Source: Phaseolus vulgaris (lineage: Eukaryota > Streptophyta > Magnoliopsida > Fabales > Fabaceae). From it: a DNA stretch of 64,000 nt. A program made the translations under genes and the position numbers. Positions 42,915 through 55,025 of this stretch are shown piece after piece. The stretch's first letter is position 1. Each line of letters starts with the position of its first letter. Where the stretch lies: NCBI RefSeq assembly GCF_000499845.2, contig NC_023758.2, positions 38,334,108 through 38,398,107 on the forward strand, given 5' to 3'. The notes under the pieces are model-generated. The model searched no databases. It was not told where the DNA came from and worked only from the letters and a program-made list of their open reading frames with translations.

Positions 42915-44800
42915 AAAATTGTAGCCATGTGAAGATAATTTCAAAACAAAGTTGGCCAGAAAATAAAACATTACTTGTGAGAAAATAAAGTTGGTGGTAG
43001 TCTTGCAATTGGAGTTTCCAATGGTGAATGAAACTCTTTTATTTGGTGCCTATTGAAAGTTCCTACTGGTGCAGGAAACTTTGCAACTTCTTCCAAAGTT
43101 GTCATAGGAGAAGACAACTTTACAACTTTTTCCAAAGTTGTGATTGGTGAAGGCAACTTTCAATAGAAATTGTTAGTTACAAGACTTGGTAAAGTTGCCT
43201 TGCCAACACTGAAGACAACTTTCAATAAAAGTTTTCAATGCTGAATGCAAATTTTCCAATTACTTCCAATGGTAAGTGAAACTTTATTATGTGGTCTCTA
43301 TTGAAAGTTGACAATTGTGAAGACAACTATCCAACTTCTTCCAAAGTCGTCATTGGTGAAGGCAATTTTGCAACTTCTTCCAAAGTTGTCAATAGTAAAG
43401 GCAATTTTTAATAGAAGTGGTTAAAAAGTTATGGCTTGACAAAGTTGCCAATGATGAAGGGAACTTGTGTCATGGTGAGTGAAACATTTTTATTTGGTGT
43501 CATTTGAAAGTTACAAATGGTAAAAGCAACTTTGCAACTTCTTCCAAATTTGTAATTGGTAAAGAAAATTTTCAATAGAAGTTGTGAATGATAAATGCAA
43601 CTTTCAATAAATGTTGTGAATGGTGAATTCAACTATTGCAACTTCTTCCAAAGTGAAAATTGTAGTTATGTAAAGATAATCTGAAAACAAAGCTGGTGAG
43701 AAAATAAAACATTACTTGTGAGAAAATAAAGTTGCTGATGGTCTTGCAATTGGAGTTTCCAATGGTGAGTGAAACTCTTTTATTTTGGTGCCTATTGAAA
43801 GTTTCTAATGGCGCAGGACACTTTGCAACTTCTTTCAAAATTGTCATAGGAAAAGACAACTTTCCAATTTTTTCAAAAGTTGTGACTGACAAAAGCAACT
43901 TTCAATAGAAATTGTCAATTTCAAGACTTGGAAAAGTTGTGTTGCAAACATTGAAGACAACTTTCAATAAAAGTTTTCAATGATGAATGCAACTTTTCTA
44001 ACTACTTCCAATGGTAAGTGAAACCTTTTTATTTGGTCTCTTTTGGAAGTTGACAATTGTGAAGGCAACTTTGCAATTTCTTTCAAAATTGCCATTGGTG
44101 AAGGCAACTTTCAATAGAAGTTGTTAAATAGTAGAAAAAGTTGCCAATGATGAAGGGAACTTGTGTCGAGGGTGAGTGAAACTTTTTTATTTGGTGTCTA
44201 TTAAAAGTTACAAATAGTAGAAAAAGCAACTTTGCAACTTCTTCCAAAGTTGTAATTTGTAAAGAAAATTTTCAATAGAAGTTGTAAATGGTGAATGCAA
44301 CTATTGCAACTTCTTTAAAAGTGAAAATTTTAGTCATGTAAAGATAATATGAAAACAAAGCTGGCGAGAAAATAAAACATTACTTTTAAGAAAATAAAGT
44401 TGGTTGTGGTCTTCAATTTGAGTTTCCAATAGTTATTGAAACTTTTTTATTTGGTGCTTCTTGAAAGTTGCTAATGGTGCATGCAACTTTGCAACTTCTT
44501 CCAAAGTTGCCTTGTCAACGGTGAAGTCAACTTTCAATTGAAATTGAAAGTTGTCATTGCTGAATGGAACCTTTGTAACTACTTTAAATGGTAAGTGAAA
44601 TTTTTTTATTTAATCCCTTTTGAAAGTCGACAATTGTGAAAGTAACTTTGCAAATTCTTTCAAAGTTGTCATTGGTGAAAATAACTTTGCAACTTTTTTT
44701 TAAAGTTATCATTAGTAAATGCAACTTTCAATAGAAATGGTTAAAAGTAAAGACTAAAGTTGTCAATATTATATTCAACTCAGACTTAATATTTGTTATA
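42915..44800. repeat. Higher-order tandem repeat, units of about 670-740 bp made of short AAAGTTG-type subrepeats
   Basis: Three large units start with GTGAAAATTGTAGNCATGTRAAGATAAT-like text near 42912, 43652 and 44320, each followed by ACAAAGYTGG, GAGAAAATAAAACATTACTT, then GAGTTTCCAAT and TTTTATTTGGTGCCT. Inside each unit GCAACTTCTTCCAAAGTTGTCATTGGTGAAGGC-type subrepeats of about 50 bp recur many times, in varying states of decay. Chance reading frames on minus here are artefacts of the repeat. Confidence 0.85.
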
Positions 44801-44949
44801 TAATGAAACAACAATGGAGTCTTGTAACTTTCACTTGTTCTTTGTTCTACACTTTTTTTTTCTCTTAATTCTTGCATCCAAGGAAAAGAAAAATGTTTAA
44901 AGGTTTGTGGGATACATTATTTTCTCCTTCTAGTATTTTTTTTTAAATC

Positions 44950-44956
44950 TTATTTT

Positions 44957-44995
<39 letters not shown>

Positions 44996-45280
44996 TACAA
45001 TTATAATGTAATATTATAAATTAATTTGATAAATAATTTTTTTATGAAGGAATAAATAGTTATGTAAAAAAATGAGGAAATTAATAATCAAACTTGAAAT
45101 TGAATTTTATTATCAAGCTTGTTTGTGGGGAATATTGTTTCTATTGTGACCTTCGGTTTTGCAATATGAACATTTTTTTGGTTTATTTAGAATTGAATAA
45201 TCTATTTCATGAATTAAATTAGACCTCATAAGCCTTGGAAATATTGTAGAGATTGTATGCTGAGGCGATAAATGTCGTTA
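44950..45280 (-). mobile_element. Second copy of the MULE knuckle region
   Basis: Direct repeat of 41570-41910: both share AATTACAATTATAATGTAAT, GAATAAATAGTTA, AGGAAATTAATAATCAAAC and the minus-strand knuckle KKCSYCKTEGHNRNN (about 45127-45180), here with the last Cys replaced by Ile. An (TA)n run at 44958-44990 precedes it. Confidence 0.55.
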
Positions 45281-45584
45281 GTTGTAAATGACAAAATAAG
45301 CAAACAACAATTATATGTAGACAAGGCAGACGAAACTCCCTCACAATTCTCTATTTATTTTCCAAATAATTAATTCTCATTTCTCTTTTTAATTGTCATA
45401 TTTTTATTAATATAATAACCAAATTAATATATTACATTTTGTCAAAACATGATGCATACACAATTATCCAATTTTTTATTCCTTAAAACTAACACCTTTA
45501 AAAAATTATGTATCAAATTAATTTTAAATATTACATAACTTACTACTCAATATATAAAAAGGAAAATTAAAATTATATATATAG

Positions 45585-45740
45585 GACGTGGACAAAGTTG
45601 TGTCAAGTTGGCACAACTTCAGAGGTTGACGTGACAGAAGTCGTGCCAACTTGACACGACTTCAGGCTGACGTGACAAAGTCGTGCCAAGTGGATACGAC
45701 ATCTACACATGAAGTCGTGTCAAGTTAGCACGACTTGTCC
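45585..45740. repeat. Palindromic AAGTCGTG / CACGACTT repeats (site 2)
   Basis: Four units in a row, each a stem such as AGTTGTGTCAAGTTGGCACAACTT or AAGTCGTGCCAACTTGACACGACTT-like (arms of 8 with a short centre), separated by GACGTGACA or GACGTGG. Confidence 0.82.
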
Positions 45741-46344
45741 ATATTTGTTATTTTTTTAAAAGCAAATCCATTTTGATAAAAAAGAAACCATGATGGTAAA
45801 AAAAAACCTAATTTTGGATGAGTGAATGAAGAATACTATAAATTAAAAAAACATACTAATGTTATTATTATTATTATTAAAACAAGATCCGTGAGGTGAA
45901 TATTATTAAAACTATTATATAACTTTAAATTCTTTTATTATATAAAAATTTGTGCATTTAGGGTGCAGTAAATTTTTTTTAAATTAAGTTTAGGGTGTTG
46001 AATATCTTATTATATGTTAATACTCCATTATGATCCAAATACAGAATCAAGATATGCATACAAATACAAATTATATGTGGAACACAATTCTCTATTTATT
46101 TTTTAAATAATTAATTCTTATTTCTCTTTTTATTTCTAAATATAATAACAATTTTTTCATATTTTTTATTAATATAATAATCAAATTAATATATTACATT
46201 ACCGTCAAACATGATGCATACACAATTATCCAATTTTTTATTGCTTAAAACTAACACACTTAAAATATTATGTATGAAATTAATTTTAAATATAACTTAC
46301 TACTCAATTTATAAACAAGAAAATTAAAATTATATATATAGGAC

Positions 46345-46435
46345 GTGGACAAAGTTGTGCCAAGTTGACACGACTTCAGATGTTGACGTGGCAGAAGTTG
46401 TGCCAACTTGACACGACTTTAAGCTGACGTGAAAC
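46345..46435. repeat. Palindromic AAGTCGTG / CACGACTT repeats (site 3)
   Basis: Two units, preceded by TATATATATAGGACGTGGACAAAGTTGTG as at site 2, and followed by GCTGACGTGA. The AT-rich flank 45900-46340 parallels 42340-42660 and 45290-45580. Confidence 0.78.
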
Positions 46436-46439
46436 ATTA

Positions 46440-46511
46440 TTTTCTCCTTCTAGTGTAAAATTCATAGAAAATCGTAAAGGTAATGTTTATTTTTTAAGAC
46501 GTTTATTTTAC

Positions 46512-46544
<33 letters not shown>

Positions 46545-47035
46545 GATATAATTTATATTTTCATATATTATATAATCCAAAAAATTATACATAAATCATA
46601 TTACATTTTTTATAAGTGTATTTTTAACTTTAACAGTATTTAAAAAATACTAAATATTTTTAATTTATCAAACAAATCATTTTTAACCCAATTTATTTAA
46701 AATTATTGTAAAAAAAATCATTTTAATTCTTCAACTTTATATATCATTTTCTTAAATAACAAAATTAAATTTTGGTATTATTTATAAAATAATTTTTTAA
46801 CTATATATTTTTATTTTAAAAAATAAAATCAACTCAACTTGCCTATTGAATTGACAACTTTAATTACGACAAAATATTTATAGAAACGATTAAGTAAACC
46901 AGCTCTTAGAAACAATTTATAATGGGAATGAATTCAGTTGATCTTATTGTTTTCGGGTCACATTTTGAACACTTCAAAATTTTGGATGCACCTAATTCAG
47001 TTAATCTTACTATGAGTAATATTTAGATAGCTTTG
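46440..47035. other. AT-rich intergenic
   Basis: No gene seen. Confidence 0.5.
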
Positions 47036-47206
47036 GTCAATGAGATTTAGAGATACAGAAATAATTGTTTGTTTAAATGAGGAGTGGTTGATCATACTGA
47101 GGTATTTTCTCTGGCACAGGTCAAGATTTGGTCTTGGATAAACTCAAAGATATCGTCAGTGAGTTTCTCATTCTCTTAATGGTGTCTTGAACCCTTGGTA
47201 TGTATG
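47036..47206 (+). mobile_element. LINE ORF2 3'-terminal relic
   Basis: Plus strand gives RYRNNCLFK.GVVDHTEVFSLAQVKIWSWINSK and SVSFSFS.WCLEPLVCM. This parallels the intact LINE tail at about 32740-32905 (RSIWDQRNMIVFQHGVVDVEEVFQKAQLKSLLWLKHK ... DWVLNPLICI), with two stops. No poly-A tail or target duplication seen. An older, separate LINE copy. Confidence 0.6.
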
Positions 47207-48895
47207 TACTCGATTTAATGTTGGTGCGTTGTTTTTTTCTTCAGTTATTAGTGTTGGAAAGGAAGTAGAGAATTAATCTATAAATTTTAAATACGAAGAT
47301 GGAAATGAACTTTTATCTTTTATTCTCTTTATGAGAATTTGACGAGGATTTTACTACCCTTAAATGGATCGATTTAATTTAATTGATAAAAAATAAATCA
47401 ACGCCCATTTGTATACAAGTACCCGTATTATCCATTTGGATGTTTCTTCCTCTATCCTTCAAATTTTTCTATAATCCCCCATCAATCAATTAGGTTTAAA
47501 ATGAACGAAATGTTTCATCTAATTTGTTAAAGCTCTTTCAAGAACATTTTTTGCAAAATTTATTTTTGAAGAATACACGTAAATTCTGAAAAGTCTATTC
47601 TAGATATTCTATTCTGAAAAACGTTTTCTAAAATTATATTTTATGAATTCCAGAAAATATGTTGTGAAAATCAATTTTAATTTTAAAAAGAGTAAAGAGA
47701 AATTGATAGGGGTATTTTGTTGGTATGCAGAAAGAAACACGTATCCATTTTGTAGCTTCCTATAAGTAAATTTGACTGTGTATGTTTGTGTATCCATTTA
47801 TTTTTTGTCCGATCCATTTAATAAAAATAATTTTATTAAAATATAAATTAAATTTAAAAAATACAAGTTTCTTAAAATAATTATTTAAAGTTATTTTCTT
47901 ACTTTTTAAAATGTAAAATCATCTATTGAATTGATAGAAGTGAGTTGAGCCGCAAAATATTTAAAATACAAACCAGATCATGAGCACTAGTTGACTTTTT
48001 CTTAATAAACCTCAATGTCTAATGTATCTACTCTATTAGTTGTTGGCTCACACAATTATACTTTGATTTAGATAACCAACCTCTTTAATGTTTATATGTA
48101 ATTATGTAAACTAAATTAAATTAGAAATAATCCTATAAAAAAATATAAACAAAATCAAAAGGCAAATAAATAATTATATATATGTCCCTAAAATGTTATT
48201 TGTTTAAGATTTTTTTTTTTTCAAAAAGCAATTGACTTGTAGCTTTTTAAGGGAAATGAAATGGTAAGAAACCAATTTCTTAATGAAGACGGATATGTTG
48301 TACATGGTTAGGATTTCATTAAGTATAGATTTGTTACTTTGTATTTATTTTATTTCAGTTTTATTATATAATTTAATAAATGCCAGTTTTCATAAAGGAA
48401 ATTCTTTAACCTTATTAAAAAATGTCTTATAATATAGAATACTATGTTTAACAAAGATTATAACAGTTAAGCATAACTATGATACAGTGATACAACAATC
48501 TGTATTTGTTGTCATTCTTGAAATAGAGAAAAAAGAAAACCCTATTTTTTTCACATTTAGCAGACACAGCCCTGATATATAATATATATGCTTAAATTTT
48601 GTTATCTAATTTTTCATTAAAAAATAGTTTTGGAATGTTCTCAGTAGGCAAAAATGATTCATGAACACCTTTTCTTTATAGGAAAAGAATTGAATTAAAC
48701 AGACTATTTTGGGATCCTCCAACCCATCTAGAGCAAGACATATACATAGAAAAATAAGAAAAAAGAGGCAGACTAAAGTCTCAATTTGTTTACATCACAG
48801 ACCTTACCTACTAGAGTTTCATCAGGTTATAAGACAAAACATAAAGCACAGTCATACAAAGTTTGTCCTTTAACATGGATACATTGCATGCACAA
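47207..48895. other. AT-rich intergenic and 3' flank of LecRK at 48896
   Basis: No gene that I can support. The last 100-150 bases before 48895 probably hold the 3' UTR. Confidence 0.5.
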
Positions 48896-50809
48896 CTAAC
48901 ACCCTTGCAGTGGGAGAATTGGTAAAGAAGCTTCAGAGTTAAGGACGTTAATCACTTGCCTTATTGCAGGTCTGGATGCTGAATCTGGATTAGCACACCA
49001 AAGACCAACAACCAGTAAGCATTCCATTTGCTGCACATCAAATTCCCCACGTAGGTTTGCATCTGCTGCTGCAAGCAGATTTCTCAATTGGTAGAGCTGC
49101 CACACCCACTCAACCACTGATACCTCACCCTCCATGTGTTTGTGGTGAATGGCTTTTCTTCCAGTGGCTATCTCCAACACAACAACCCCAAAACTGAATA
49201 TCTCAGATTCCTTTCGAGCATGGCCTGTGTTCATGTATTCAGGAGCTAAGTAACCCATGGTCCCAGCCACTTCTGTGGTTTCTGACCCTTTATCATGATC
49301 CACCAGCCTAGCTAGGCCAAAGTCACCAAGCTTGGGATTGAAGCTAGAGTCCAACATTATGTTGCTTGATTTGATGTCCCTATGAAGCACACATTTCTCC
49401 CATTCTTCTTGTAGGTAAAGCAATGCTGAGGCCAAGCCCAAGGCTATGTTGTACCTCACTTGCCAGGACAATAAACTTTCTCCCCGAAAAAGGTGAGAGT
49501 CTAAGCTGCCATTTTCCATGTACTCGTATATCAAGAGAAAATCATTCTTCTTGTGGCACCAACCAGTGAGTTTCACCAAATTCCTGTGCCTCAATTGGCT
49601 AATGATCGTCACCTCTGCTTTGTATTGTTTGACACCCTGCTTAGAATTTGCTGATATCCTCTTTATAGCTGCATAGGTGTTGAAGTCTTTGAAATAGCCT
49701 TTATAAACACCACCAAAACCTCCTTGGCCAAGCTTATTCGTCTCATCAAAGTTGTTGGTTGCAGTTGCCAATTCATGATAACTAATTTTCTTAGGTCCAG
49801 TGCTCATTTGGAGTTCATCATCCAACTTTCGATCAGAAGTGGCTTCTGAAGTGTGATCTATTTCTTTTCCCTTGCTCATCATCCCTAATGAAATCCGAAC
49901 CAATCCTAACAAAATAAAAAACAAACCAGCACCAATTCCTATTCCCTCCAACAATTTTATGATGACAGACTTCCTTGCCTTCTCCGGATCGTCCTTACTT
50001 GGTGGGGTTGCGCTAAACGACCATGAGAGCAAGGTATGTTCCTCAAAATATTTTCCAGTTGCAGCTGATATGCCAACAATAACCGAGTCTGGTAATTGCT
50101 GCCTTATATCAATAGGGTATGAAAGGTGTTGTGTAATCTTTCTCACTTTCCCATCCCTGAATTTGTATCCAGTGTAAGAGACATTCAAAATTTTGTTCCT
50201 AGAATCGTATACAATACCACAGTTACACACTTTTCTGTGTGTAATATCTATCCACCATTTCTCAAGAACTTTAGAGTTCATATTATTGATATTTATGCCA
50301 ACATGAGCGCCAACTGGGTCCCACGGGTTTGTGAAAGTGTCAAACTCCACTGCCAGGAATTGATAACCTGTCATGCTAAGCTCTTGGTAACCATCCGTAA
50401 GGCCAACGCCGAGACTTCCTCCTCTTAGCTGTATGCTCTTTGTGGAAGGCAGATTTGGGCTTGCAAGGAAAAATGCCAAACCATCTGCATAAACACTCTT
50501 ATTTGAGGAAACAACAAAGGAAAAGTTGGTAGTGAAGTCTCTTGGTTCATTTGAATTGTTGTCCCTAAGGTTTATTTGCTCAGGATGCGTGACTCGCCCT
50601 ACGGTCCCCAACCAGTTCTTTGGGTTTATTGCGTTCGCTGTGAGTTGGATAGCAGAACCGTAGCTATAAGCACTCCCTTCTAGCTTAAGCTGCTTTATAT
50701 AAGTTGAACTGAAGTTGGGATACTCAAAAGACTGAGACTGAGTATGAGCATTTGTAATTGCAATGTTGATGATTAAGATGAACAGGAACAGTAATCCATA
50801 ACCAGCCAT
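48896..50809 (-). CDS. L-type lectin-domain receptor kinase, clade IX type, apparently catalytically competent
   Basis: Single exon, 637 residues from MAGYGLLFLF; an in-frame Met at 50887 would add 26 residues that look like 5' UTR, so 50809 is preferred because the hydrophobic signal peptide starts right there. Lectin domain with FTTNFSFVV, ADGLAFFLA and EFDTFTNPWDPVGAHVGININ; transmembrane segment about 285-308 (GIGIGAGLFFILLGLV); kinase with GQGGFG, AAIKR, HRDIKSSN, GDFGLAR and GTMGYLAPE. One oddity: subdomain IX reads SEIFSFG instead of SDxxSFG, so a near-invariant Asp is Glu. Closest in style to the pseudokinase gene at 37203 (shared DVQQMECLLVVGLW). A young Copia lies about 450 bp upstream of the start and could affect expression. 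Confidence 0.93.
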   Translation of the reverse strand: MAGYGLLFLFILIINIAITNAHTQSQSFEYPNFSSTYIKQLKLEGSAYSYGSAIQLTANAINPKNWLGTVGRVTHPEQINLRDNNSNEPRDFTTNFSFVVSSNKSVYADGLAFFLASPNLPSTKSIQLRGGSLGVGLTDGYQELSMTGYQFLAVEFDTFTNPWDPVGAHVGININNMNSKVLEKWWIDITHRKVCNCGIVYDSRNKILNVSYTGYKFRDGKVRKITQHLSYPIDIRQQLPDSVIVGISAATGKYFEEHTLLSWSFSATPPSKDDPEKARKSVIIKLLEGIGIGAGLFFILLGLVRISLGMMSKGKEIDHTSEATSDRKLDDELQMSTGPKKISYHELATATNNFDETNKLGQGGFGGVYKGYFKDFNTYAAIKRISANSKQGVKQYKAEVTIISQLRHRNLVKLTGWCHKKNDFLLIYEYMENGSLDSHLFRGESLLSWQVRYNIALGLASALLYLQEEWEKCVLHRDIKSSNIMLDSSFNPKLGDFGLARLVDHDKGSETTEVAGTMGYLAPEYMNTGHARKESEIFSFGVVVLEIATGRKAIHHKHMEGEVSVVEWVWQLYQLRNLLAAADANLRGEFDVQQMECLLVVGLWCANPDSASRPAIRQVINVLNSEASLPILPLQGC

Positions 50810-51256
50810 TGGTAAGTGAGAGTTGTGTTTAATAATCTTTTCTGAAGTCTCACACACATTGTAAGTTGTGTGATAAATTATATGCATTTTCTTTTTTGGA
50901 TAAGGTTAATGGTATTTGTCTCAACCCTCAACATTGTGATGACTGTTCCTATGAGAAAACATAGGATTCACGATGCATAAAGAAGGAGCTGGGCACAACC
51001 ACCTTATAGTTTTGCAACTGCAAACGGCAATATTCGAACTGGTTGAAAGTTATAATTAATTACGTACAAACTTTGCTGTGCTAGTTAGCGGAAATATTCA
51101 TGAATCAAAGGCATCTCTTGTTAATGGTTTAAAATATAATGCAAATAATCAAGTTTGATGGAGACGATCAACTATTTAAATAAGTCTTTTTCTACCACCG
51201 TATTTTATTTTAGAAAATATTTTTTATATATACCTTAACTAACGATCCTTTTATAT
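50810..51256. other. Promoter region of LecRK 48896, up to the Copia insertion
   Basis: No gene. This is all that remains of the native proximal upstream region before the LTR at 51257. Confidence 0.5.
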
Positions 51257-51496
51257 TAAGAAAATAATAATTATCAAATTATATGCAATTATTATATGCA
51301 ATATTTGACGATATTGTACCCAATTATATGCAATTAATTTAATAATTATAGAATCTCATTATTAGTATCCTACCTAATTAGATTGTAATTTGGGAGAGAG
51401 AAACTCCCTATATATTTTCTATACATGAGTGATGTAATATACACATAAGAATAATAAACATATCTTCTTCTTACCATTTTTTATCATTTTCTTACA
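51257..51496 (+). repeat. 5' LTR of Copia element 2
   Basis: 240 bp, containing ATATGCAATTATTATATGCAATATTTGAC and CTCCCTATATATTTTC (TATA-like). Partner at 55026-55264. Confidence 0.88.
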
Positions 51497-54400
51497 TGGT
51501 ATCAGAGCACCGATCATCATGTCATTGTAAAGAAGGCACCAGTAACGAGTCCGATAGAAACCTCGTACAACGCTTCAGTGCCGAGCAAATTCAGCAATTG
51601 GCAAGGGCTATTTACTCGCTCAACAATAACGGTAAAAGTGACACGTTTGTTAGCTCTGCAGGTCTGCTTGCCCATAACTCCTCTTCTAATTCTGCTTTTA
51701 CGAAACCATGGATTTTGGATAGCGGAGCAACCGATCACATTGCATCTGATTCACAATTTTTCACACACACTTCATCATCATTTATTTCAAATGTTAATCT
51801 GCCCACAGGCTCAACTGCGCCCATCTCATCTACAGGCACAATTAAATTCAATGACAAAATCACTCTCAAAGATGTTCTTTGTGTTCCTTCTTTTAATTTA
51901 AATCTCATGTCCATTAGTAAGATAACCAGTTGTGTCGTTTTTACTCCACATGGTTGCGTTTTACAGGACTTGGCTACGGGGAGGATGATTGGCTCGGGTA
52001 AACAACACGCAAGCTTATACTACATGTCCCCTCTTCCAAACCAAGCCCACGCATCTCAAATATCGACCGATCCTGATTTATGGCACAAGCGCCTTGGACA
52101 TCCTTCTTCGGCGTGTCTACAGCTTGTATCTTCCCTACTACCTATCCCTATCAGTAAAAATCTCATTCCCATTCATAATCATTGTAGTATTTGTCCCAAA
52201 GCTAAACAGATAAGGCTACCCTTTCCTTTAAGCACGATAAAATCTCATTCTCCATTTAATCTATTGCATTGTGACATTTGGGGTCCTCATAAAACCCCAA
52301 CTCATTTTGGAAAACGTTTTTTTCTCACTATAGTCGATGACTATACTAGATGTACTTGGCTATTTCTTATGAATCACAAATCTGAAACCCAACATCTCTT
52401 AGAGTCATTCATTACATTTGCACAAAATCAATTTCAGACATCTATTAAAACCATCCGCGTTGACAACGGACTGGAATTTATTTCAATGTATGATTTTTTT
52501 CTCAAAAAAGATATTGAATGTCAACGCACTTGCGTTTACACTCCTCAACAAAATGGAGTAGTAGAACGCAAACATAGACATGTTTTAAACACAGCACGAG
52601 CCCTCCTATTTCAGTCCAATTTACCATTAGAATTTTGGGGAGAATGCGTCTTAACCGCCACATATATCATTAATCGCTTACCATCACCTTTACTAAAAAA
52701 TAAATCACCTTTTGAGCTACTATATAATCAACCACCTTCACTTTCTCACCTAAAAACTTTTGGTTGCCTCTATTACGCAACTGTTGTTTCACCTAAGCAA
52801 AAATTTGATCCGCGTGCCCGACAATGCATTTTCATTGGTTATCCTCACAGTCAAAAAGCATACAAATTATTTGATATAGATGCAGGCACTTTTTTTACAA
52901 GTCGGGATGTCATCTTCCATGAAACTGTTTTCCCATTCTGCCAACAGTCACAGACACAATCCTCACCTCCATTACAAGGTATTTTGCCCACTATTGACAT
53001 TGACTTACCTACTCTTGTCCAACATTCACTCGATCAACCTTCTTCTCTTACTCATCACAATGCACCTGAACCTCCATCAAACCAACATTCTTCTCTTACT
53101 CATCACAATACACCTGAACCTCCATCAAACCAACTCTCTTCTCCTACTCGTCACAATACACCTGAACCTCCATCAAACCAACTCTCTTCTCCTACTCGTC
53201 ACAATGCACCTGAACCTCCATCAAATCAACCTTCTTCTCCTACTCGTCATAATACACCTGAACCTCCAGTAGACCAACCTTCTTCTCCCATGCCAAGAAG
53301 TTTACCACCCATTACCAAACCTTCTCCAACCGACCTTCCTGTTCGACGATCCAATCGCACATCAACCCAACCTTCCTGGCTTCAAGACTACGTAACGGGA
53401 TCCCAAGCCAATCATTCGACCACTGCCCAAGACCGACCGAATGGAACCAGGTATCCTATGCATCATTTTCTTTCTAATTCACGATTTTCTTCTACACATA
53501 GTGCATATCTTGCTAACATCACAGCCACCAAAGAACCTCACACTTATGCTCAAGCTATCCTTGATCCAAATTGGCAAAAAGCAATGGACGAAGAGCTTTC
53601 CGCCTTGCAGCTAAATCAAATGTGGACCTTAACACCGTTACCCGCTGGGCAGAAACCCATCGGATGCAAATGGGTCTATAAAATAAAGTACAACTCAGAT
53701 GGTAGCGTCGACAGATATAAGGCGCGCCTTGTCGCAAAGGGGTACACTCAGATTGAAGGTGTCGACTATTCTGAAACTTTTTCACCAACAGCAAAATTAA
53801 CAACTTTGAGGTGTCTCCTCACCATTGCAGCAGCCAGAAATTGGTTTACTCACCAACTAGATATGCAAAATGCCTTCTTACATGGCACATTGCATGAAAT
53901 TATTTACATGGACTTGCCACCCGGACATCATCGACAGGGGGAGAACATTGTATGTCGACTCAACAAATCCCTTTATGGTCTCAAACAAGCATCTCGAACA
54001 TGGTTTTCAACATTTTCTCATGTGATTAAATCTGTAGGATTTCAACAGTCCAAGACAGATTACTCTCTATTCACAAGACAGAATAACTCATCATTTACTG
54101 CCCTTTTGATTTATGTGGATGATATTCTTCTGACAGGAAATGATTTGACAGAAATTCAGCGTGTTAAAGATTGTTTATTACAACAATTTCGCATTAAAGA
54201 TCTTGGAGACCTAAAATATTTTCTAGGGATTGAATTTTCCCGTTCCAAAGCTGGTATTTACATGTCCCAAAGAAAATATGCGCTTGATATTTTGCAGGAT
54301 ACGGGACTCACAGGTGCTCGTCCAGACAAATTTCCAATGGAACAATACCTAAAACTCACACCAGACGATGGAGAGTTATTAAAGGATCCAGTCAAATACA

Positions 54401-54573
54401 GGCGACTCGTGGGACGACTGATATACCTCACGGTTACTCGACCTGACATAGCATTTTCGGTTCGGACCCTAAGTCAATATATACAGAATCCACGGAAACC
54501 TCATTGGGATGCCGCAATTCGAGTCCTAAATCACCAGGACAAGGATTACTATTGCCATCCGAAAACAATCTGA
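51496..54573 (+). pseudogene. Copia pol: protease, integrase, reverse transcriptase (1025-residue frame, gag missing)
   Basis: The frame begins within the primer-binding site, so its first residues are not a natural start. In order: a gag-end/linker (FSAEQIQQLARAIYSL), protease WILDSGATDHIASD, pre-integrase WHKRLGHPSSACLQ with SICPKAKQIRLPF, integrase core (LLHCDIWGP, FLTIVDDYTRCTWLFLM, IRVDNGLEF), a Pro/Ser/His repeat linker (about 510-600; units like HHNTPEPPSNQ), RT (KPIGCKWVYKIKYNSDGS, QLDMQNAFLHGTL, LLIYVDDILLTGND). The frame is lost near 54530 before RNase H. No internal stops, unlike the element at 21128. Without gag it could move only with help from a relative. Confidence 0.93.
53030..53285 (+). 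repeat. In-frame tandem repeat in the Copia linker
   Basis: About five units of about 54 bp encoding (S)SPTRHNTPEPPSNQ-like text. Located between integrase and RT, where Copia elements are variable. Confidence 0.8.
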
Positions 54574-55019
54574 CATTGACAGCTTATTGTGACTCAGACT
54601 GGGGAGGTTGTCAGACAACTCGGAGATCAGTATCTGGATATTGCATTTTTCTTGGTTCCTCTATTATCTCATGGAAGTCAAAAAAACAGACAAACGTATC
54701 AAGATCATCAGCGGAAGCAGAATACCGCGCAATGGCCAATACTTGTTTGGAGATAGTTTGGTTGCGATATCGGTTGCAGGATTTAAAGGTGCCATGTAAC
54801 TTGCCAGTTCAACTTTTCTGTGACAATCAAGCGGCATTACATATAGCAACAAACCCAGTATTTCATGAACGCACAAAACACATTGAGATAGATAATCAGT
54901 CCTTCATATGTACCGACACAGTATCAGCTCGCATATATTTTTACGAAGGCATTGGGCAAAGAACGATTTTTGACGCTACGACACAAGTTGGGGTTCTTGA
55001 TCTTCACCTACCAACTTGA
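54530..55019 (+). pseudogene. Copia RNase H, out of frame with pol
   Basis: Begins [27 protein letters not shown] and continues [31 protein letters not shown] and [14 protein letters not shown]: RNase H of the same element displaced by one frameshift near 54530. The end after HIEID ([16 protein letters not shown]) departs from the usual CHFVR motif, so it carries extra damage. Confidence 0.9.
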
Positions 55020-55025
55020 GGGGAG

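Noticed and set aside
42971..43898. Minus-strand frames with repeated PITTLEKVVKLSSPMTTLEE
   Set aside because: They come from the higher-order tandem repeat and break in every unit.
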